From Epiperipatus broadwayi (lineage: Eukaryota > Onychophora > Udeonychophora > Euonychophora > Peripatidae): a DNA stretch of 64,000 nucleotides. The DNA is taken from positions 4,478,036 to 4,542,035 of the forward strand of contig JAQFVV010006231.1 of NCBI GenBank assembly GCA_028023455.1, given 5' to 3'. Of this stretch, positions 57,079-64,000 are shown one piece after another. Within the stretch, counting starts at the first letter, position 1, and every line of letters begins with the position of its first letter. A program made the position numbers and the translations under genes. The notes below the pieces were generated by a model. It made no database searches. It was not told where the DNA came from and was given only the letters and a program-made list of their open reading frames with translations.

Positions 57079-58776
57079 TTATTGTTTGGTTCTCTGATTC
57101 ACTACTATTAGTATAAAGGTTGGCATTTGTTCTTTCTTGAATATTTTCTTTTGAAATATAGGTTTGGATGTGAAAAGATTTGTTGGAGGATTTATTTGAA
57201 TCAGATTGTCTGGGTTTGTGAGGTTGCTGTTTGAATTAGGCCCATGTGGTAATTGTCTATTTAAGGATGTGATAGACATGTTAATAGGTCTACCAGGACA
57301 TCTGTGAACTTTATTCTTTTTAATACCACAGTGTGTGCATATTCTTGCTGCACAATCTTTAATAAGGTGTGTTCTTTGAAGGCAGAAGAAACATTGTGGT
57401 TGTACTCCCCTGAATGTCAAAACCATAGGAGAGCTTCTTGCTGTAATAACAGTGGGTATGTCAGTGGGTATAATGTTTTTCTTTAATGTAAGTGTGAAGA
57501 TAACCATATTGGACAGAATTTGTTCTTTGAAGTGAGGATTTAAAAGGTGTTTAAATTTGCTAACTGAACCATAATTAATAAGGATGTCTTGTAGTTCTTG
57601 TTCATTCAAGCGGGCAAGGCAGTTTTGAATTCTGCCGGATAGTGTAACTGGATGGTTCATATCTATGGAGCATAGTATATAATTTCCTAAAGATCTGTAG
57701 TTATTTTTAAAGTTCATTTGGTCCGCCCATGTTTTAAATTCAACGATCACATAGCGGTCATTGGAATGATTAAGGATCATGTGAATGCCTCTGCCTAATT
57801 GCTTTTGATTGACTAGAATGTATAGTTGTTTTAAAGAGAACTTATATAAAGCACATTGTTGATTTGTTATGGCTAAGATTAAAGACTTATCGCTGTAATA
57901 GTTTGCAAACGATTTATATAGAGTGTTGGGTATCGTTTTGTTGAAATCGTTGTTTATTTTAAGAAACGTGCCGTCGTTAAGATCGTTTATATTAAATGAG
58001 ACATTTTCCAGCATGCTTGATTCTTGTTCTATGTCTAATTCTGAGATATTCAAATATAATTCATTGAAATTATCGACCTTAATATTTTCGGAGATACTCT
58101 CAGAATTTTTAGACCTTACAATATTTGCGTACGTAGAGGAATTTTTCAATATTGGTATTGAGGAAATTGGTTTAGATTGCAAGTTGGCTGATGTAGCAAT
58201 GGATTGTTCTGTGCTATAATCTTTGTTTGTTTTGAAATGAGATTTATCAGTTTTATAATTTATTTCTTCTTTTTTATTTTTAAATTTACTGTTGACAAAC
58301 TGTGATGTTACAGCTCTGGTTTTGTCGACCTCTGGTGGACAATTTTTTACTTTAAAAATTTCGCCGGTATCATCTTGTTGGTAATTTTGTTTATTATTTT
58401 CAGATATGGTTTTAAGTGTATTATTGGACAAAGGAAATTGCTCATTATAATCTTCTGAGGATGAGTAAAGGCTTCGGAGAGGAGATGATTGATTTTTGCT
58501 TTGGATTTCAATAGTTTCGCTTGTTGAGATATTTATGGTATTGTTTATATTAGGAGTAAGTTGAATATTTTCTAAACTTTTGTTGATATTTGCACTGATA
58601 TTTTCTTTTGATTTACTGGTTTGTGGGTTTTTATTCATTGTAGAAGTTATTTTAGATGCATTTAGATTGGATTTAAGGCTATAAAATTTACGACCGATGA
58701 CTGCATTGCTGGATTGAATGCTGAGATCAGGGCTTACATTATTTTGAGTGTTATTGATTATATTATCACTTTCCAT
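57079..58776 (-). CDS. LINE ORF1 protein (gag-like, RNA-binding), 565 codons open
   Basis: The start is the first ATG after the 142-bp leader. Residues 1-250 are rich in S, N, K and T and probably disordered. Residues of about 285-420 look like a folded RNA-binding region, with the words RYVIVEFKTWADQ and LARLNEQELQDIL. A C-X2-C-X4-H-X4-C knuckle (CFFCLQRTHLIKDC) then starts near residue 470, with a second degenerate cysteine cluster (CTHCGIKKNKVHRC) just after it. This is the usual architecture of a LINE ORF1 that coats its own RNA. The frame ends at 57079, but ORF1-like low-complexity sequence continues in other frames to 56151, so the protein was originally longer. No host gene is implied. 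Confidence 0.82.
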   Translation of the reverse strand: MESDNIINNTQNNVSPDLSIQSSNAVIGRKFYSLKSNLNASKITSTMNKNPQTSKSKENISANINKSLENIQLTPNINNTINISTSETIEIQSKNQSSPLRSLYSSSEDYNEQFPLSNNTLKTISENNKQNYQQDDTGEIFKVKNCPPEVDKTRAVTSQFVNSKFKNKKEEINYKTDKSHFKTNKDYSTEQSIATSANLQSKPISSIPILKNSSTYANIVRSKNSESISENIKVDNFNELYLNISELDIEQESSMLENVSFNINDLNDGTFLKINNDFNKTIPNTLYKSFANYYSDKSLILAITNQQCALYKFSLKQLYILVNQKQLGRGIHMILNHSNDRYVIVEFKTWADQMNFKNNYRSLGNYILCSIDMNHPVTLSGRIQNCLARLNEQELQDILINYGSVSKFKHLLNPHFKEQILSNMVIFTLTLKKNIIPTDIPTVITARSSPMVLTFRGVQPQCFFCLQRTHLIKDCAARICTHCGIKKNKVHRCPGRPINMSITSLNRQLPHGPNSNSNLTNPDNLIQINPPTNLFTSKPIFQKKIFKKEQMPTFILIVVNQRTKQ

Positions 58777-58918
58777 TATATATAATGATTAAAAACTGAC
58801 TTACCTTGAATAAAAGATGTAAAGGTAAGGGGACAATCGTCCCTGTCTTCCTGAAACTGTGAATCGCTAAGGAACGCTTTTCAAGACCAGTTATTAAGAT
58901 GGCTGCCAAAAGCGGAAG

Positions 58919-59100
58919 TATTTACTTAAACTTATTGTGGTAATTGCTCTAGCTTTGAAATATATTTCATATTCCATTGCACAAAACTGAATAGGCCAAT
59001 GCCATTTCATCATTATAATTAATAAAATTTATATATAAATAAAAAGGTTTAGATTCCCCAATCATTATTATTTAAATGTCCTAATTTATATAAAAAGTAA
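58919..59100 (+). repeat. Degenerate tandem repeat unit, right of the LINE
   Basis: Shares GCCAATGCCATTT and AATTAATAAAA with 52490-52535, plus the TTTACTTAAACTTATT start with about 52398. It is the continuation of the interrupted array. Confidence 0.65.
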
Positions 59101-62100
59101 CATATTATTAATAATAATTTATTTAAAAATAAAATTTATTTTAAAATTTTGCCTTATAATTACAGTAATTCTGCATATGATGAAATTTTATTTATCAGTA
59201 ATATTTTACAAGTTCTATTATGTTGTTCACTTATGAGTACTGATAGATTGTCTACCCGTGAAATGTTAGGTCTGGGTTGAATGTTGTGCTGTGCTAACAT
59301 TTTTTTATTAGTGTTATCTCTTTTTTTGTTATTATTATCCCCTATTATCTTTTTACACATTTTATTAAATAGCTTTTCTTATTTTTAATAACGATATTTT
59401 TTTTTTAAATGCAATATTAGCTTTTTACTTGTTCTCTAGCTAAAAACTTTGTAATTGATCCATAATCCACACTATGATGCCAATCTAAAAAAACAAAATA
59501 AGACACAAGGATTGGCTTCTAAAAATTTATTGAATAAACAATCTAAATATGAAGATTTAAAATTCTTGCCTTAAATAAATCCTGGCTAAATCTTTAATTG
59601 TTAAACTGTATAATAAAGTATGAAATATATATAACATGAACTAGTTATTAATAGATGTTAAAGAATTAAATATTGTAATAAAGTAGTGTATTTTATTATT
59701 GAACAAAAACAAGAGAAGCTATTTTTGTTAAAAAATGTAAACAATTTATTTGTGAGAGATTGGATTTTTAAAACATGTATTTTTTTCAAGTTGTTGCTAA
59801 TGGAATTAATTATGCCGGCATTTCATTGACACATAATTATTGTAACACCTATACAACTTAACTTATAACTAACTGTTCTATTGGAAAAGTGCCTATAAAA
59901 TTCTTTATCTATACCAATTGAAGAATCCAAATGCTTGATTTTTTCCCCTTATAATTTATTATTAAATGAAACTGCAAGGTATGGTATAATAGCTTCTAAA
60001 AATTTATCGAATAAACAATGTAAGTGTAAACATTTCTTCATTTAAGAAAATGTAAGATAAATCCTTAAAATCCCAAAATTAAGTTTTTAAACTGAAATAA
60101 AAGCATACAAAAAATTATTCTATCACTGAGATTTTGAATGACACAAAGTAAAAAAAAAAAATGCTTAGAGTCAATCTAGTTAAAATTGATTGCTATTTAT
60201 CACATTGTGGCCGCTCAAGTCAGAAGAGTTAATATTTAAATAAAAAAATGTAAATGATTATAATTTTTTAATATTCTGTTGTGTCTTTGGGTAAACAAAA
60301 TTATTGTATTATGATGGGGGAATTAAGGTGGTCATCCTTGGGGTGATGGCAAAATTATCACACATACCCCTCAAGTACACAATATTTCAAATTATGAAAT
60401 TTAAAGTACATAAAAAATATAATATTTAAGTAAGATGTTATTAAAAAAATGTTAAAGTAAGGTTTAACATCACAGAATATAAGTAATGTTAGATATTAAA
60501 GAGAGCATGAGTTCAATGAGAACTCTGAGAGAACAGCCAGCTACTTCTTAAAGCAACCATGATTAACTATACAACGACTAACATTATCAATTATAATAAG
60601 TATAAGTAATACTCATCATTATGCATGATTAATAATAAAAAAATCAACAGTCAATCTTGTGACTGAATTTGAAATTGGTCTATTGTAAATCAGGCTAACT
60701 ATTTAACCCTTGTCAGCTTGTGGCAGATTATTGAAACCATTAATTTGGATACACAAACTCAGTGTTAATCCAAAAATCTAAACAATAATGTTGGTACATT
60801 AAAACATGCTTATCATCACCAATGATCTAGCCACTTAGGGCCACTAATGCACTGGTCATTTATAAACTTAATTTCTAATAAGATTAAACTAAAATAAAAT
60901 GTAATGCAGGGGCTTTGAAAAATATAATCCTCATGCTAAGCCAGAACAATATGTCATACTGGCTGCCCATAAAGCACTAAATACATTCCCATTTATACAT
61001 CCAGCTATTATACATGAATCTAGCTCAGAAGAACCCAAACTATAACTGTTATGGTGACCAAGAGAATGACAGAATACAATTTTTAACAATTGAGTACAAG
61101 TTTATTAACAATAATAAAAAATTGAAGTTAAGGTCTCTAGAATGTGACTCTACAATTAGAAGCCTGATTTTGATTAACCTACAATAATAATAAATTATCA
61201 CATTGTGACTTACATATATGTGATTTACAATATTCAAGTTATTACACTGATTTACATATAGGTTCCATTAGATTCATTTAAAACCAATCAGCACACAGGC
61301 ATGTAGCTGAACATAAAATGAACATTTTTGAATTGACATTTAATACTAAAAAAATTAAAATTTACATGTAAGTCCTAATAGGTTTACTCAAAACAAATAT
61401 ATATAATCTGCACACATAAGTGCAGTACATAAGTGCAGTACAATAATTGATTAATTATATAAATGAATTTCAGTTTCTATCATATTTGATAATAGCAAAA
61501 ACTCATTTTCCTTTTTATAGGACAATATTTAATGTGTGTGTTTAGCCATTTATGCACACACTGATGTTTACATATTTTAGTTTGATACGATAATATATTT
61601 TTCATAGTTAATTCCTTGATTAAAATACATTAAATTTATACATACACGTGTATCAATAAATTATAGATATAATTTAAATTAGTTATCAAATTCTATCTTT
61701 ACTGATTAGTTTTTTTCCTTCTTTTGAAGAGTTTATGAAAGTTCCTTTCTTGACAGGTCACCTCAAGATTAGGTAAATGTTTGAAAAAAAATTATACTCT
61801 TACAAGTTTATTTTAATTCAACCCAAATTATTTGTTTGTTTCACTTTTAAAATGTCTTTTTTAATAAACAAAAAATAAAATCATTTTATAGTTCTCTAAT
61901 TTTTAAAATGTTATTTCAGACCAAAGAATATTAAAATAAAATAACTCATTATACATACACATGACATGTTTATCTGTGGTTCCCTGCATGTATAGATAAA
62001 CAGCAGCATATGTATACCCATTCTTCAAGCTTTTTCTTGATAAGCTTGGTTTTTTGATCCATCAGAAAAGTTTAATTCAGGCTTGTTGTCATCATCAGGG

Positions 62101-63663
62101 AAAAGCATAATTCAGGTATAATTGACATTCTACCTTCTGTGTAGGGCTTGATGAGCTTCATGCCAGCAAATTGTCTTGTCATTTATGACTAATGATTGAT
62201 TTGAAGTGACCCTGGCTTCAGGTGAATCAAAACTCCTTCATAGAACTAATAGATTGCTGCTGGATCTTCTGCCTTGATTTCAGCTACATCTCACGGGAGC
62301 TCTGTATACATCTGCCAGCCATCTCTGTAGCTAGCTTTATTGTTGCCATTCTCTGCTATAGTTACCAACAAACTGCAGCTAACTCTTACAAAAATATTAA
62401 CCAAACTATATTATCCAACTCTCTTTTCAAAAACTACTATCCAGATTGTTCTAATTTCTTTATCCAACTCTCTTACGTCTTGGATTGGGATGATAAAAAC
62501 ACATTAAGTTTAAAAGTTTTTTTCTTATCTTTTCAAAAAGATTACTAATCCTTTCAAAAGCAAGTTTGAAGTTTTACCAAAGGTATAATCTATATATTTT
62601 ACTCTCTTCAAAACACTTTTAATTAAAACCTATTTTTGGAATTTTTAATCTACAAAGATTTTTAAAAATAGATAAAGAAATGTATACAAGCATTAATAAC
62701 AAAATAAACCATGCTTGTTTTCAAATTCAAAATAATAATAAATTTTCATATTTATTTAGAATTTTTTAAATGTTTTAATTTATAATAAAATTCTGTTTTA
62801 AATTTAGAGTTATTTAACCCTTTATTTATTATTTTTATTCCAAGTGAAATGTAGAAAATATCTATAAAAAGTTATGTGTGCATTTAATTCTACTTTTTCT
62901 TTATATATATTTGTGTGCACACACTATATTGTCTACCATATAACAGACCTGTTACATTATATAAATTCATTGTTTTAATTAATTTATTTTATTTTGTGGG
63001 GGAGGGTCTTTTTCACATGATAAAAACATTTTGATATATAAAAAAAATAATTTTACTTGAAAATATAGATATATTAAAATTGCACAAATTAGTAATTCTA
63101 ATATATAAATGATTGCTTATTTATTATAAATATGATTTTGTGCAATTTTATTGAATCAATATTTAAGGAAATAAAACAGAATACATATAATGCAAAAAAA
63201 ATATATACTTTTTTTCTTTTATATTTTATTGCAAATCCATTAATAACATCACCCCAATTTTATTATTTTTTGCATATTCTGATTCAATACATAAAAATGC
63301 TAATGAAGAGCTGATTTCACATTAAAGCGTGCAGAACATTCCGAAACATTTACATAAACAACATAACTGAAAAATCTGCATTACCACATATTAGTATCTC
63401 TACAATTGCATTAATTCTCATATATTTATTGTAGAACTTACAAATTAGAGAGACAAAAAACTGTAATTTTATTTAGCATGTGATAAAATGTTTTATTTTT
63501 CACAAAAGACATAGATCAAGAAGATTCGAGGCCTTGATAAATATTAAGTTATGTGCCATTACAGTGCACTCAGGCTATTGCTATTCATGAGACTAGGAAT
63601 GCTTAAATGGTGGGCCTGCATATAGGAGTATTTTAATAATTTTTCATGTCATTCACTAGACTG
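59101..63663. other. Unassigned AT-rich sequence, 4.6 kb
   Basis: No recognised gene, transposon motif or RNA fold. Open frames at 59160-59360, 61049-61237, 62222-62548 and 63132-63314 lack domains. The 108-codon frame at 62222 has a hydrophobic, cysteine-containing start but no family I know. Confidence 0.5.
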
Positions 63664-63710
63664 GACTAACTGATGAGTGCTGTAGCATGAAATGTGAATC
63701 TTCAAGATCA
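63664..63710 (+). ncRNA. Solo hammerhead remnant (family 2)
   Basis: GGACTAA then CTGATGA (63670-63676), stem II GTGC/GCAT with loop TGTA, then GAAATG. The core and stem II match family 2 well. The 3' strand of stem I is no longer complementary beyond two pairs. It is probably the last piece of an old family-2 element. Confidence 0.45.
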
Positions 63711-64000
63711 TACATCTTTTTCAGGTTTTTGGTCATATGTTTATGATTACATCCTCCACAAGGTGTTAAAAGTGAATAGAAACCAGCCCCTATCTTGTAT
63801 GAGAGTGATGTAGTGAAAATTACACTGCAGAAATATTATCCATATAGGAGTGTTTTTTATGTTATATAATTATGACTGCATTAATAATACACCATATATA
63901 AAAATGGAATAGAAACTCAAATTTTTAGCAACTTTTCACTAATTATGATTTAACAAAACAGTTAATTATTTTTAAGAATTTTTTTTTAAATTTCAAAACA
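63711..64000. other. Unassigned AT-rich sequence at the window edge
   Basis: Nothing recognised. Confidence 0.5.

Larger units (their letters stand above)
52639..58918 (-). mobile_element. Structurally complete LINE, 6.28 kb, 15-bp target duplication
   Basis: TATTTACTTAAACTT flanks it at 52624-52638 and 58919-58933. Read on the minus strand: a 142-bp leader starting CTTCCGCTTTTGGCAGCC, ORF1 with CCHC knuckles (58776-57079 and on to 56151), then ORF2 with endonuclease, RT and a C-terminal CCHC knuckle (56150 to about 52944), then a 3' region of about 300 bp. The intact 5' end is rare for LINEs. ORF1's first 565 codons are open, and ORF2 is broken by shifts. It resembles the I/Jockey-like two-ORF plan; the clade is not certain. 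Confidence 0.88.

Noticed and set aside
62222-62548. 108-residue open frame as a secreted or membrane protein
   Set aside because: Only a mildly hydrophobic start; no known family, splice or codon evidence in AT-rich sequence where such frames arise by chance.
1-64000. CRISPR array, rRNA, telomere or bacterial operon
   Set aside because: No regularly spaced short repeats, no rRNA blocks, no telomeric tracts, and the content is eukaryotic transposons throughout.

Overview
This is a strongly AT-rich window (by eye about 70% A+T or more) of a eukaryotic, almost certainly invertebrate animal, nuclear genome. The evidence is the set of transposon families: RTE-type and other non-LTR retrotransposons, Penelope-like elements with a GIY-YIG domain, a hAT DNA transposon and a tRNA-derived SINE. 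There are also many foldback (inverted-repeat) elements, and long stretches have no recognisable coding content. I find no convincing host gene, no rRNA, no functional tRNA and no CRISPR array. The sequence alone does not fix the species or phylum.

Layout. 1-4 kb: an RTE fragment split by a foldback element, a Penelope-like remnant, two short palindromes, and a compact element with a hammerhead-ribozyme fold (3337-3983). 5.6-7.3 kb: a SINE and the best RTE reverse-transcriptase copy. 7.4-10.2 kb: two large foldback elements carrying a second hammerhead family. 11.3-13.05 kb: a SINE, then a hAT element with 8-bp duplications that contains a LINE 3' end. 13.9-21.2 kb: a 143-bp foldback, an RTE copy split by a hammerhead-bearing repeat, and another foldback. 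24-28.9 kb: a LINE tail and a decayed long LINE with an SGNH-esterase-like remnant, endonuclease, reverse transcriptase and terminal zinc knuckle. 32.7-33.4 kb: a foldback element with an 18-bp target duplication. 35.4-37.9 kb: another RTE copy. 38.2-42.4 kb: a roughly 1.8-kb direct duplication of unknown sequence. 43.0-46.1 kb: a retrozyme-like element with three hammerhead motifs, followed directly by a Penelope-like element with inverted terminal repeats. 48.5-49.5 kb: an old LINE remnant. 52.6-58.9 kb: a structurally complete 6.28-kb LINE on the minus strand with a 15-bp target duplication. 59-64 kb: unassigned AT-rich sequence with one more hammerhead remnant near the end.

How it fits together. 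The most interesting signal is a set of non-coding elements that share three traits: an inverted-repeat (often inverted plus direct) layout, target duplications of about 11-18 bp, and minimal type-I hammerhead motifs. The motifs have a CUGANGA core, a stem II hairpin, GAAA, a very short stem III, and a matching 5-bp stem I. At least two sequence families are present: stem I CCTCA/TGGGG and stem I ACCAA/TTGGT. Animal retrozymes and Penelope-like elements are known to carry such ribozymes. Here a Penelope-like element with inverted terminal repeats, tRNA-like boxes and a hammerhead-like motif lies about 100 bp from the retrozyme-like element. I infer that Penelope-type machinery may have mobilised these small elements. 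Protein families and target duplications were read directly from the sequence. Ribozyme activity and mobilisation are inference.
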